Of a stretch of 64,000 bases of DNA, positions 1 through 11,708 are shown piece by piece. The DNA is from Sphingomonas phyllosphaerae. Its GTDB lineage: Bacteria; Pseudomonadota; Alphaproteobacteria; Sphingomonadales; Sphingomonadaceae. The notes under the pieces are model-generated. The model made no database searches. It was not told the DNA's origin and saw nothing but the letters and a program-made list of their open reading frames with translations. Position 1 is the stretch's first letter. Each line of letters starts with the position of its first letter. The stretch is taken from the NCBI GenBank assembly GCA_036946405.1, contig JAQIJC010000001.1, positions 1,619,001 through 1,683,000 on the forward strand. Reading direction: 5' to 3'. The position numbers were made by a program, and so were the translations under genes.

Positions 1-1384
1 GATCGCGGTCACCAGGCGGGATGCCCGGACCATTGTCGCCGACCGTCAGGGTCACTGAGTCGAACACCTTCCCGCCGGTGATCGAAGCGCGGGTAGCGCC
101 GGCCTGGCGGCTGTTTTCGATGAGGCTGGTCAGCACGGCCTCAACGGCGCCGTGCGGAACTGCTACCCGAGGCAATGTGACGGGCAGGTGCAGTTCGACG
201 GCGAAGGTGCCGTGCGCATCCACGATGCGGCGCGCAGCGCCGATGACATCGGTCGTCACGCCGTCCGCGTTCTCGCCCATGTCGGCGCGTGCGAGGTCGA
301 GAAGGCGGCTGACGAGATGTGTCAAACGGTCGGCATCCTCGGCGATGTTGGCGAGGAAGCGGTCACGATCCGCTGCAGCCATGTCGGGGTGGTCTTGCAG
401 CAGCTCGACCGCGCCGCCGATCCCGGCCAGCGGCGTCTTGAACTCGTGGCTGACCGCGTGCGCAAAGTCGCGCAGGTAGCGCGAGCGCCGCTCGATCGCC
501 GCGGCCATGCTGCCGAAATCGCGGTAGAGCGCCTGGATCTCGATCGCGGCGGTGGTCGGTGCATCGGGCACGCTGCCGCCGCCGCTCGCTACCGCGCGCG
601 TGGCGGTGCCGAGCGCCTCGACCGGGCGGACGATGCCGCGCGACAGCAGACCGCTGAGTACGACCAACGTGCCGAAGATCAGGACGACGCCAAGCGCGAT
701 CTTGCCGCGGTCCGCTTGCAGCCCATCGAGCAGCGCGCGGGGTTGATGCGAGAGCAGAAGGACGCCGACAACACGGCCATCGGCGATGACAGGGGTGGCA
801 AGGTCGATGTGGAGATCGGCGGCTCGGCTCAGCCATTCCACGCCGCCCGGTTGCTGGTAGCCGGGGTTGCGTCGCAGGACGGTCGCCGGCTGCCCGCGGA
901 GCGCCGCGCACACCTCCGGCAAGCCGCTATCATCGCCGCCAGCCTGCCCCCCGGTGAGCAGCCGGCCGTGATCGTCGAGCAATATGATGTCGGCGCCCGT
1001 CGCCGCCGAGGTAAGGCGCAAGGCGGGGGCGACGCGGCGGCTCCAGTCACGAGCGACCGCGTCCGACGTGCTGGCCGCCGCGCGGGGCGCGGGGCGCGCC
1101 GGGAGGATCGGGGTCAACCGCAGATCGATCGCGGGCGATCGTGCGCGCGGCACGGCGACCGGCCCGTCGCCGTTCCATGCCAGCGCTGCGGTTGCCGAAA
1201 GCGCCGAGGCCTGCGCGATCATCTCCGCTTCGGTCTGTCGCACCAGGGCGTTTTCGTACACGCGCAGGAACAATGCGCCGAAGCCCGGCAGTGCGGCGAC
1301 GAAGGTAAAGGTCAGTAGCAGGATCGTCCGCAGTCGCAGCCGCGGCCAGTGCCGGCGGACGACGCGCTTGAACGGCTCGATCAC
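1..1384 (-). CDS. sensor histidine kinase (partial, C-terminus outside window)
   Basis: Membrane-bound sensor kinase that should phosphorylate the response regulator encoded just upstream. The start is a GTG at 1384 that overlaps the regulator's stop by four bases (GTGA). Over 461 codons I see an N-terminal membrane segment (about residues 15-40), a periplasmic sensing region of roughly 180 residues, a second membrane segment (about 226-248), a HAMP-like linker, an H box with VSHEFKTP (phospho-acceptor His near residue 312), an N box with SLIENSRQ, and the start of the G1 box, DNGPGIPP, where the window ends. The frame has no stop inside the window, so the gene is cut and not broken. The stimulus is unknown. 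The operon with a DUF4173-like membrane protein hints at an envelope signal, which is inference. Confidence 0.9.
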   Translation of the reverse strand, partial: MIEPFKRVVRRHWPRLRLRTILLLTFTFVAALPGFGALFLRVYENALVRQTEAEMIAQASALSATAALAWNGDGPVAVPRARSPAIDLRLTPILPARPAPRAAASTSDAVARDWSRRVAPALRLTSAATGADIILLDDHGRLLTGGQAGGDDSGLPEVCAALRGQPATVLRRNPGYQQPGGVEWLSRAADLHIDLATPVIADGRVVGVLLLSHQPRALLDGLQADRGKIALGVVLIFGTLVVLSGLLSRGIVRPVEALGTATRAVASGGGSVPDAPTTAAIEIQALYRDFGSMAAAIERRSRYLRDFAHAVSHEFKTPLAGIGGAVELLQDHPDMAAADRDRFLANIAEDADRLTHLVSRLLDLARADMGENADGVTTDVIGAARRIVDAHGTFAVELHLPVTLPRVAVPHGAVEAVLTSLIENSRQAGATRASITGGKVFDSVTLTVGDNGPGIPPGDRD

Positions 1385-2118
1385 GCCGCGCCGCAATTGC
1401 CGAGGCGATAGCCGATCCCGGCGCGCGTCTCGATCACGTCGTCGGCCCCGACGCGCGCGAACTTGGCCCGCAGGTTGCGGATGTGGCTGTCGATCGTGCG
1501 ATCGGTGACGGCGAAGCCGGGGCCGTGCAGCCGGTCAATGATCGCGTCGCGACCGAACACTTTCGACGGCATCGTCGCCAGGGTGCGCAGGATGCCGAAT
1601 TCGGTGACGGTCAGCGTGACGGACTGTCCCGCCCAGCTCGCCTGCCATCCGTCGGTGTCGAGCGACAATCGCCCGCGGCGCAGGACGCCGGCCGTCGCCT
1701 CCGCCACGATCGGCGGACGCGCGGCGACGCGGCGCAGGATCGCCATCACCCGCGCCACCACCTCGCGCGGGGAGAAGGGCTTGGTGACGTAATCGTCCGC
1801 GCCCAGCTCGATTCCGAGCACACGGTCGAGTTCGTCGTCGCGACTCGACAGGAACAGGATGGGCACGTCGCTGCTCGCGCGCAGGCGGCGGCAGACCTCG
1901 ATCCCGTCCAGGCGCGGCATGTTGATGTCCAGCACGATCAGGTCGGGCGCGGATGCCGCCGCCGCCAGCGTCGCCTCTCCGTCACCGGCCTCGATCGTGT
2001 CGAGGCCGGCCTTGGCGAGCGCGAAGACCAGCAACTGGCGGATGTGCGGGTCGTCGTCGGCGATCAGGATCGTGCGCGGCATGGGGCAGGGGATCATCAT
2101 CATGACGCCCCCGGTCAA
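1381..2118 (-). CDS. OmpR/PhoB-family response regulator
   Basis: DNA-binding response regulator paired with the adjoining kinase. The receiver domain (about residues 14-125) shows the acidic pocket DDD, the phospho-acceptor Asp in VLDINMP (near residue 62), and the conserved Lys in TKPFSP. The C-terminal winged helix (about 140-240) carries the typical LTVTEFGILR and DRTIDSHIRNLRAK segments of OmpR-type regulators. The ATG at 2118 overlaps the stop of the DUF4173-like gene by four bases, which argues for translational coupling. However, the first 12 residues are Met-rich and not receiver-like, so the ATG at 2082 (MPRTILIADD) may be the true start. Targets cannot be read from the window. The resemblance is to CreB/OmpR-type regulators, not enough for a name. 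Confidence 0.93.
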   Translation of the reverse strand: MTGGVMMMIPCPMPRTILIADDDPHIRQLLVFALAKAGLDTIEAGDGEATLAAAASAPDLIVLDINMPRLDGIEVCRRLRASSDVPILFLSSRDDELDRVLGIELGADDYVTKPFSPREVVARVMAILRRVAARPPIVAEATAGVLRRGRLSLDTDGWQASWAGQSVTLTVTEFGILRTLATMPSKVFGRDAIIDRLHGPGFAVTDRTIDSHIRNLRAKFARVGADDVIETRAGIGYRLGNCGAA

Positions 2119-3602
2119 GGCCGGAGCGCCTTGTCATAGCCGATGATCGCGCCATCGCAGCCACGCCACACGCGGGCGTCGTTTGGCGGTTGGGGCCAAG
2201 AACGTGCCGCGAGGGCGGCACGGGCGCGTGCGAGGCGGCGAGCTCCACGAGGCGTCCAGCTTCTCCAATTGCCCTGTCGCTCTTCAAGGTTGACGTAAAG
2301 CTCATGGCGAACGTAGCGAATCCGGTCACGGGTCGCTGCGTCGGTCGGTTGCCGCTCGAGCTCCAGAATGGGCAGCAGTGCGCCGTCTCCAACCTCGTTC
2401 AGATAGCAGAGATCGACCGCCGCCGGAGTCTGATGGCGAACATTCCACGCTGCGGCGATCGCGCCCAGATCGAGGAAGGTGCACGGCGTCAGCACCACCA
2501 GCGCCGCCGCTGCATTCCCATTGACCAGCCAGCGCGCGCTACGTCCCTCGATGATCCGCCGGCAGATCGTCGCGAGGCCCAGCGCGACCAGCGCCATCCA
2601 CGCCAGCGCGGCGATCCGCCACTCCGTGAGCATCGATGTCTGGATATAGTCGATCGTCCGCCACACGCTGGAGGCGACGAGGATCAGGTTCTGCGCGACC
2701 CACAGCACCACCATGCGCCGCGCCCACGGATGCCGCTCGCTGGCGCTTCCCGGGCGGAGCATCGCCAGCGCCATCACGCCCGCGATCAGTGCGGTGACGA
2801 TCAGCGGATAGGCGCCGCGGTGGACATATTCGGTTTGCGACACGCCGGTCGGCAGCGGTCCGCCACTCCATAGAAAGGCGACGTCGAGCGCGTTCTGGAC
2901 CGCGAAGAGCGTGTTGAAGAGCGCCAGCGCGATCAGCACCGACGGCAGCGAGGTGCCGGGCAGCACCGGTTCGGGATCCGGCAGGCGCGCTGCGAGGCGC
3001 GTCGCCGCGGGGTGCGGGCGCAGGCCGGGCCAGCTGCCGCACCCGACGATCGTCCAGATCGCGACCTGCCACAGCGAGGGCAGGCGGATCGCAGCGAGCG
3101 CGTCGGCAATGAGCGGATTGGCGGCGGCGAACAGCCCGAGGAACAGCGCGCCGCCCACGAGCGGGAAGGCGAGGATGGCGAGCGTGGCGCGCACGCCGCG
3201 CCGCTTCCCGCGGGGGCGACGCAGGCCTTGCCGCAGATCGCGCAGTGGTCGGGCCGCGCTGCTCGCCGCATGGATCGCCAGTCGTGCCGCCCAGCGCCAT
3301 GCGTCGTCGAACCGCGCGGTGCGCGGCATCAGCGCCGCGATCGACAGCGCGCACCAGAACATCGTCCATGCCAGCGGGCCGGGATCGTCGATCAGCGCGG
3401 TGACGAACAGCGCCGCTGCCAGCACCGCGACGAGCGCGCGCAGGTCGCGTCGGACGTCGGATCGCGTGGCGATAACGCCGATCAGCCACGCACCGGCGAA
3501 CGCACCGATCGCCGAGCCTGCCATGTCGCTTGGGAACAATCGATCGAACGCGAGGACCAGCGCCACCGCGACGACGGACTTGATGAGGAAACTGTACCGC
3601 AC
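2115..3602 (-). CDS. polytopic membrane protein, DUF4173/DUF4153-like
   Basis: Integral membrane protein of 495 residues with about ten hydrophobic segments. It has a paired N-terminal helix block, a basic cytoplasmic loop near residues 115-135 (RGKRRGVR), and a soluble C-terminal tail of about 100 residues. The organisation and the motif around WRTIDYIQ fit the DUF4173 family; function is unknown. The start is GTG at 3602 with an AGGAG ribosome-binding site about nine bases upstream. It is the first gene of an operon in which it overlaps the response regulator by four bases, followed by the kinase. It may be an accessory sensor or effector of that two-component system, which is inference from position only. 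Confidence 0.8.
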   Translation of the reverse strand: MRYSFLIKSVVAVALVLAFDRLFPSDMAGSAIGAFAGAWLIGVIATRSDVRRDLRALVAVLAAALFVTALIDDPGPLAWTMFWCALSIAALMPRTARFDDAWRWAARLAIHAASSAARPLRDLRQGLRRPRGKRRGVRATLAILAFPLVGGALFLGLFAAANPLIADALAAIRLPSLWQVAIWTIVGCGSWPGLRPHPAATRLAARLPDPEPVLPGTSLPSVLIALALFNTLFAVQNALDVAFLWSGGPLPTGVSQTEYVHRGAYPLIVTALIAGVMALAMLRPGSASERHPWARRMVVLWVAQNLILVASSVWRTIDYIQTSMLTEWRIAALAWMALVALGLATICRRIIEGRSARWLVNGNAAAALVVLTPCTFLDLGAIAAAWNVRHQTPAAVDLCYLNEVGDGALLPILELERQPTDAATRDRIRYVRHELYVNLEERQGNWRSWTPRGARRLARARAALAARSWPQPPNDARVWRGCDGAIIGYDKALRP

Positions 3603-3770
3603 CGAACGCTCCTGATGTCGTGAGCGGTCAGGTTAGGCGGTGCGGTTGGGCTGCTCGCGCGGAGGCCAAGGGCATTCGGTGCAGCGGTCGTGCAGATGCG
3701 GTGCAGCTCGTTATCAAGGAGCCCGAAAGCACAACGGCCCCGCGATCGCTCGCGAGACCGTCGATGAAAC

Positions 3771-3846
<76 letters not shown>

Positions 3847-3946
3847 AGTGACCGTGGGAGAAGCGTTTCCGAAGAACCGCCCCGCGATCGGGAAGCGCGC
3901 CTCTAACAGCGCTTCCCGGATTCGCAAACCCCTTTTTTGACTTTTT

Positions 3947-5059
3947 TCACCAGCGCGTCGATCGCCGCGCCGCGATCGAACGGTCGATGCCCATCAGGAT
4001 ACCCAGCGAGATCAGCACCGTCATCTGCGCCGAGCCGCCGAAACTGACCAAGGGCAAGGGGATACCGACCACCGGCGCCAGCCCCATCACCATCATCAGG
4101 TTGATCGCCATGTAGAAGAAGATCGTCGTCGCTAGACCCGCGGCGGCGAGCTTGGCGAACCGATCTTCGGCGCGCACCCCGACGTTCACGCCCCAGCGAA
4201 TCACAAGCAGGAAGGCGATGATCAGGAAGGCACCGCCCGCCAGCCCCCATTCTTCCGCCATCGTCGCGAAGACGAAGTCGGTGTGCCCCTCGGGAAGATA
4301 GTCGAGGTGGCTCTGCGTGCCTTGCAGGAAACCCTTGCCGAACAGGCCGCCCGATCCGATCGCGATCTTCGACTGGCTGATGTGATAGCCGGTGCCGAGC
4401 GGGTCGCTTTCCGGGTCCATGAAGATCAGGATGCGGTGGCGTTGGTAATCGTGGAGCACGTAGTTGAAGGCGAGCGGGATCGCGGTCGCGGCGGCCAGCG
4501 CGCCGCCGACGAACAGCCGCAGCGGCACGCCGGACAGGAACATCACCGTCGCGCCGCCCGCGCAGATCATCAACCCGGTGCCGAGATCGGGCTGCGCCAT
4601 CACGATCAGCGCCGGCATCCCGATCAGCACCGCCGCCGGCCAGATCGCCTGGAAGCGGCGCGTCTCGGCGGCCGGTAGCATGTCGTAGAAGCGCGCGAGC
4701 GCCAGCACGATCGCCAGCTTCATCGTTTCGGACGGCTGGATACGAATCGGGCCGAACCCCAGCCAGCGCTGACTGCCCCCACGCACCGCGCCGAGCAGTT
4801 CGACCAGCACCAGCAGGATCAGAAAGATGCCGTAGATGTAGAAAGCGGATTTCTTCCACCAGTCGAGCGGGACGCGCGACAGCGCCACCGCGCCGACCAG
4901 GAATACCGCGAAGCGCACGCCCTGCGGGATCACCCATGGGCGCAGGCTGCCCCCGGCGGCGGAATAGAGCACGATCAGCCCGAACCCGCCGATCGCGGTG
5001 ACGAGCAGCAGCACGCGCCATGGCAGCACCGCGAGCGGCGCGGGGACGAAGCCGCTCAT
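3947..5059 (-). CDS. rodA: rod shape-determining protein RodA (SEDS glycosyltransferase)
   Basis: Peptidoglycan glycosyltransferase of the SEDS family, which polymerises lipid II for lateral wall growth together with PBP2. The 370 residues give about ten membrane helices. Family signatures are visible: a central Trp-Asp-rich extracellular loop with RILIFMDPESDP and the segment PEGHTDFVFATMAEEWG, plus the C-terminal GLAPVVGIPLPLVSFGGSA. The ATG at 5059 overlaps the mrdA stop by four bases. It is the last gene of the mreBCD-mrdA-rodA operon. After it come about 100 bases with a hairpin, then tRNA-Lys. Length is normal for the family. Confidence 0.97.
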   Translation of the reverse strand: MSGFVPAPLAVLPWRVLLLVTAIGGFGLIVLYSAAGGSLRPWVIPQGVRFAVFLVGAVALSRVPLDWWKKSAFYIYGIFLILLVLVELLGAVRGGSQRWLGFGPIRIQPSETMKLAIVLALARFYDMLPAAETRRFQAIWPAAVLIGMPALIVMAQPDLGTGLMICAGGATVMFLSGVPLRLFVGGALAAATAIPLAFNYVLHDYQRHRILIFMDPESDPLGTGYHISQSKIAIGSGGLFGKGFLQGTQSHLDYLPEGHTDFVFATMAEEWGLAGGAFLIIAFLLVIRWGVNVGVRAEDRFAKLAAAGLATTIFFYMAINLMMVMGLAPVVGIPLPLVSFGGSAQMTVLISLGILMGIDRSIAARRSTRW

Positions 5060-7185
5060 CGTTGCGGGCTCACGGCGCGGTCGAGCGGATCGGCGCGGCG
5101 CTCGCTATCGGTTTCGGGCTCGGGCGAGCCGGTACGCGCCGGGCCGTCGCCGGCCGCGACGTCGCGCGCGGTCGCCTCCGCGCTGGCGTTCGACGCGTCG
5201 GTGGCCGCCTCGACCGCGGGGGAGTTGGAGGCGGGCACGTCGTCGTCGTCGACGACCGGCGGCGCGGGAGCGTGCGCGGCGCGATAGGCGGCGCGCTGCG
5301 CGGCCATGCGCGTCGCGATGTCGCCGCCCCAGGTCGGCTCGACCTCGGCAAGGCTCCGCATCGCGCGGTCGCGATCGAACAGATAGGTCATGATGTCGCG
5401 GCCGATCATCGGCGTGTCGAGGTTGCGGACGGTATGGCCGTTGTGTTCGAGCACCACCGCCGCGGCGTAGCGCGGATTGTCATAGGGCGCGAAGCACACG
5501 AACAGCGCGTGGTCGCGCAGCCGGAACGGCAATTGCCCGTTCTTGAGCACGCCCGAGCGCCGCTCCGCCATCGTGATGCGGCGCACCTGCGCGGTGCCGG
5601 TCTTGGCGGCGATCGCGACGCCGGGGACGAGCATCCGCGCCGCGCCGCCGGTGCCACCATGATTGACGACGCCGTCCATCGCCTCGCGGATGATGCGGAA
5701 ATGCTCGGGATCGATCGGCAGCAGCTCGGCCTGTGGCTTGAACGGATCGCGGATCAGCGTCGGCACCAGCCGGCGCCCCGACGCCAGCCGGCTGGCCATT
5801 ACCGCCAGTTGCAGCGGGTTGGAGAGCACATAGCCCTGACCGATCGAGGCGTTGAGCGAATCGGCGACCTTCCAGTCGGTCTTGTACTTGCGCTGCTTCC
5901 ATGCGCTGTCGGGGACGGTGCCGTAGCGTTGGGTGGAGAAGGGCAGGTCGAACTTCTGCCCCAGCCCCAGCTCGCGCGCGACCGGCGCAATCTTATCATA
6001 GCCGACGCGGCGCACCATTTCGTAGAAATAGATGTCGCAGCTTTGCATGATCGCGTTCTTGAGATCGAGCGGGCCGTGGCCGCCGCGTTTGTGGCAGTGG
6101 AACACGCCATTTCCGACGCGCATCGCGCCAGAGCAGAACACACGCTCGTCCGCGCCGACCCCGGCGGCGAGCAGCGCGAGGCCATTCATCGGCTTGACCG
6201 TAGAGCCCGGCGGATAGAGCCCCTGCGTCACCTTGTTCATCAGCGGGACGTGGTCGTCCTCGCTCAGCATCTTCCACTCCATCTGGCTGATGCCTTCGGA
6301 GAAGGTGTTGGGATCGTAGGCGGGCATCGACACCATCGCGAGCATCTCGCCATTGGTGCAGTCGAACACCACCGCCGAGCCCGAGTTGGTGCCGAGCCGT
6401 CGCGCCGCATATTCCTGTAGCCCGGCGTCGATCGTGAGGCGCAGCGTGCGCCCCGGCACGTCGGGACGCGTGGCGAGTTCCTTGACCAGCTTGCCGCGTG
6501 CCGTAACTTCGACGCGTTTGGCCCCCGCGGTGCCGCGCAGGAGCGGCTCCATCGTCTTTTCGAGCCCGTCCTTGCCGAGTTTGAAGCCCGGCGTGACGTA
6601 AAGCGGGTCGCGCGTCTTCTTATACTGCTCGGCGGTTGCCGCGCCGACATAGCCGATCAGGTGCGCGACCGCCGGGCCGGCGGGATAATGACGCGCAAAA
6701 CCGCGCGTCGGCGCGACGCCGGGCAGCTCGGGCTGGCGGACCTGCACCGCGGCGAAGCGTTCCCAGTCGATGTTCTCGGCGATCTCGACCGGGCGGAAGC
6801 CGGGGGCGTGCTCCAGCTCGGCATTGATCTGCGCGAGATCCTCGTCGGAGAGGCCGAGCAATCCGCGCAGATGCGCGAGCACGCGGTCCTTGTCCTCGAT
6901 CCGGTCGGGGATGACGTCGACGCGGAAATCGGTGCGGTTGCTGGCGATCGGCTGGTTGTGGCGGTCGACGATCCAGCCGCGGCGGGGCGGGATCATCGTC
7001 ATGCTGACGCGGTTGCTCTCGGCGAGCAGGTTGTAATGCTCGTTCTGTGCGATCGCGAGATAGCCCATCCGCCCGATCAGCAGCGCGCCCAGCCCCGCCT
7101 GACCCGCGCCGAGCAACCAGGCACGGCGCGAGAAGCTGTAGCTCTGCGCCGCCTCGGTCATGATCTTCGGTGCGCGCGGCCTCAT
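5056..7185 (-). CDS. mrdA: penicillin-binding protein 2 (transpeptidase)
   Basis: Monofunctional class B penicillin-binding protein of the elongasome, forming peptide cross-links with RodA. I chose the ATG at 7185 because it overlaps the mreD stop by four bases; an upstream start at 7209 is possible. The 709 residues show a short cytoplasmic tail, one membrane anchor (about 20-45), the dimerisation domain beginning at PPRRGWIVDRHN, the active-site SxxK in PPGSTVKP (near residue 330), and the KTG box in AAKTGTAQV (near 535). The C-terminus continues about 80 residues past the transpeptidase domain as an Ala/Asp-rich tail (VVDDDDVPAS) that looks disordered. The tail is longer than in enterobacterial PBP2. 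Confidence 0.96.
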   Translation of the reverse strand: MRPRAPKIMTEAAQSYSFSRRAWLLGAGQAGLGALLIGRMGYLAIAQNEHYNLLAESNRVSMTMIPPRRGWIVDRHNQPIASNRTDFRVDVIPDRIEDKDRVLAHLRGLLGLSDEDLAQINAELEHAPGFRPVEIAENIDWERFAAVQVRQPELPGVAPTRGFARHYPAGPAVAHLIGYVGAATAEQYKKTRDPLYVTPGFKLGKDGLEKTMEPLLRGTAGAKRVEVTARGKLVKELATRPDVPGRTLRLTIDAGLQEYAARRLGTNSGSAVVFDCTNGEMLAMVSMPAYDPNTFSEGISQMEWKMLSEDDHVPLMNKVTQGLYPPGSTVKPMNGLALLAAGVGADERVFCSGAMRVGNGVFHCHKRGGHGPLDLKNAIMQSCDIYFYEMVRRVGYDKIAPVARELGLGQKFDLPFSTQRYGTVPDSAWKQRKYKTDWKVADSLNASIGQGYVLSNPLQLAVMASRLASGRRLVPTLIRDPFKPQAELLPIDPEHFRIIREAMDGVVNHGGTGGAARMLVPGVAIAAKTGTAQVRRITMAERRSGVLKNGQLPFRLRDHALFVCFAPYDNPRYAAAVVLEHNGHTVRNLDTPMIGRDIMTYLFDRDRAMRSLAEVEPTWGGDIATRMAAQRAAYRAAHAPAPPVVDDDDVPASNSPAVEAATDASNASAEATARDVAAGDGPARTGSPEPETDSERRADPLDRAVSPQR

Positions 7186-7691
7186 AGCGCGCGCCGCAGG
7201 TCGATCCACGCGACCAGCCGCGCCGCGGCGGGGAAGAGCAAAACCGAGATCACGATCTGGAGCAATAACACGCTATCGACATGGGCATCGAGCGGCGTCG
7301 CTACCAGCCGTCCGCCGACCAGCACGAAGCCGATCGCGATCGCGGCGATCGCCCAGCTTTGTTTGAAATCGCGCACGCCCGAGCGCGCGTCGATCGCCTC
7401 GACGAGAAAGAAGGCGAGCGTCCACAACAGCATCGCACTGCCCAGCGGCTGGCCGGAAAGCAGATCGTCGAATAGCCCGAGCAGCGCCGGCGCCCAGACG
7501 CGCAGCGACAAGGGCGCGAGCAGACGCCATGACAGCAGAATCAACAGCCCCGCCGGCGGCAGCAGCGGCAGCGTCGCGCTCCACGGCAGGATCGTGACGA
7601 GCGACCCGACCATCACCGTCGCCCACGGCAACAGCCGCGCGCGGCCACGACCGAGCGGTTCTTCGAAGGGCGGGCGCGCAGCGAGGGTCAC
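7182..7691 (-). CDS. mreD: rod shape-determining protein MreD
   Basis: Small inner-membrane protein of the elongasome, 169 residues with five or six hydrophobic helices and a mostly basic N-terminus. Sequence identity of MreD is generally weak, so the call rests on size, topology and place: it lies exactly between mreC and mrdA with a GTGA overlap to mreC (GTG start at 7691) and an ATGA overlap to mrdA. FDDLLSGQPLG in the middle resembles the family's conserved loop. Confidence 0.93.
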   Translation of the reverse strand: MTLAARPPFEEPLGRGRARLLPWATVMVGSLVTILPWSATLPLLPPAGLLILLSWRLLAPLSLRVWAPALLGLFDDLLSGQPLGSAMLLWTLAFFLVEAIDARSGVRDFKQSWAIAAIAIGFVLVGGRLVATPLDAHVDSVLLLQIVISVLLFPAAARLVAWIDLRRAL

Positions 7692-8590
7692 GGATCGGGG
7701 GTGGGGCTCGGGGTCGGGGAGGGGGCGGGTTTCGGTGCGGGTGGCGGGGGCGGCATGAACGCACGGTGGACGATCGCGACATCGAGCGCATCCGGGCGCG
7801 CGAACGGCCGTGCGGGCGCGGCATCGGTGCCGTCGCGCAGCACGCGCGCAACGGGCACGCCGGGCAGGAAGATGCCGCCGGTGCCGGAGGTGACGAAGAT
7901 GTCGCCGGGGCGGAACTTGCCGTCGGCGGTGTCGATCGTGCGGATGTCGATCAATCCGTCGCCGCGCCCGGCGGCCAGCGCGGGGCGGCCATCGCGCGAG
8001 CGGCGCACCGGCACGATGCTTTCGGCGTCGGTGACCAGCAGCACGCGTGCGGTATCCGGCCCGGCGTAAAGAACCCTGCCGATCAGCCCCTCTGGCCCGC
8101 GGACCGGCTGACCCTCGGCGACGCCCTGCCAGCTTCCGGCGTTGAGCAGGCCGTAACGGCGCGTGCTCGACGCGCTGGTGCTGACGATACGTGCGACGGT
8201 GACCACCTCCGGCGCGCGGTCGCGCAGCCCGAGCAGCGCGCGGAGCCTGACGTTCTCCAGCCGCGCCTGTCGCCCGACCAGCAACGCCTCGCGCGCACGC
8301 GCCAGCCGGGCGCGCAGTTCGGCATTCTCGTCATGCACCCGCCACCACGTCCCGATCTCCTGTGGGACCGTCGCGACGGCGCGGATGATCGCCGCGGTCG
8401 CCGTGGAGGCGGGCGCGGTGATCTCCGACACCGCGGCGCGCGCCACGGAGAAGGCGGCGGGATGGAAGGTCGACAGCGCAAGCAGGACCGCCCCCACCAC
8501 CGCCCCGGCGATGCCGAGGATGTAGGTGACGAACAGTCCGTATTGCGCGCGCCGCGAAAAGCCGGGGCGCCGATCCCGCGACGGCGCCAT
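7688..8590 (-). CDS. mreC: rod shape-determining protein MreC
   Basis: Bitopic periplasmic scaffold that links MreB, PBP2 and RodA. I place the start at the ATG at 8590 because GGGAGG ends eight bases upstream; an in-frame GTG at 8599 would sit inside that ribosome-binding site. There is one membrane helix (about 15-40), a coiled-coil segment (about 70-105, ending in LRALLGLRD), then the beta-barrel core with RVLYAGPDTARVLLVTD and FVTSGTGGIFLPGVPVARV, typical of the family. The last 40 residues are Pro-rich (PPPPPAPKPAP) and probably disordered. Confidence 0.96.
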   Translation of the reverse strand: MAPSRDRRPGFSRRAQYGLFVTYILGIAGAVVGAVLLALSTFHPAAFSVARAAVSEITAPASTATAAIIRAVATVPQEIGTWWRVHDENAELRARLARAREALLVGRQARLENVRLRALLGLRDRAPEVVTVARIVSTSASSTRRYGLLNAGSWQGVAEGQPVRGPEGLIGRVLYAGPDTARVLLVTDAESIVPVRRSRDGRPALAAGRGDGLIDIRTIDTADGKFRPGDIFVTSGTGGIFLPGVPVARVLRDGTDAAPARPFARPDALDVAIVHRAFMPPPPPAPKPAPSPTPSPTPDP

Positions 8591-8696
8591 TGCCGCCACC
8601 TCCCGCCTTCAGATTAGGTGATGAGTTGCCATTCCATGCCCTTGCTCCCGCACCTGGAAAGGGGTGATGAGCCCCCAGGCGCGAACGGACCGTCGC

Positions 8697-9818
<1,122 letters not shown>

Positions 9819-9880
9819 TCATGCTGGCGATGGTATCTGCGGGGTCGCGGGATGCCGCGGCTTGGTCTAGGTGTTGCCGC

Positions 9881-11692
<1,812 letters not shown>

Positions 11693-11708
11693 CGTCCCGC
11701 AGCCCGAC

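Noticed and set aside
152..1318. 388-codon frame on the plus strand opposite the sensor kinase
   Set aside because: Antisense shadow; composition is Arg/Asp/Ala-rich without domains, while the opposite strand encodes the kinase motifs.
3890..3917. Hairpin GGGAAGCGC/GCGCTTCCC as rodA terminator
   Set aside because: No T-run follows it in the rodA direction; the T-runs nearby lie on the opposite strand, so it is not a good terminator.
5020..6420. 466-codon plus-strand frame opposite mrdA
   Set aside because: Antisense shadow of a clear PBP2 gene in high-GC DNA; no recognisable domain.
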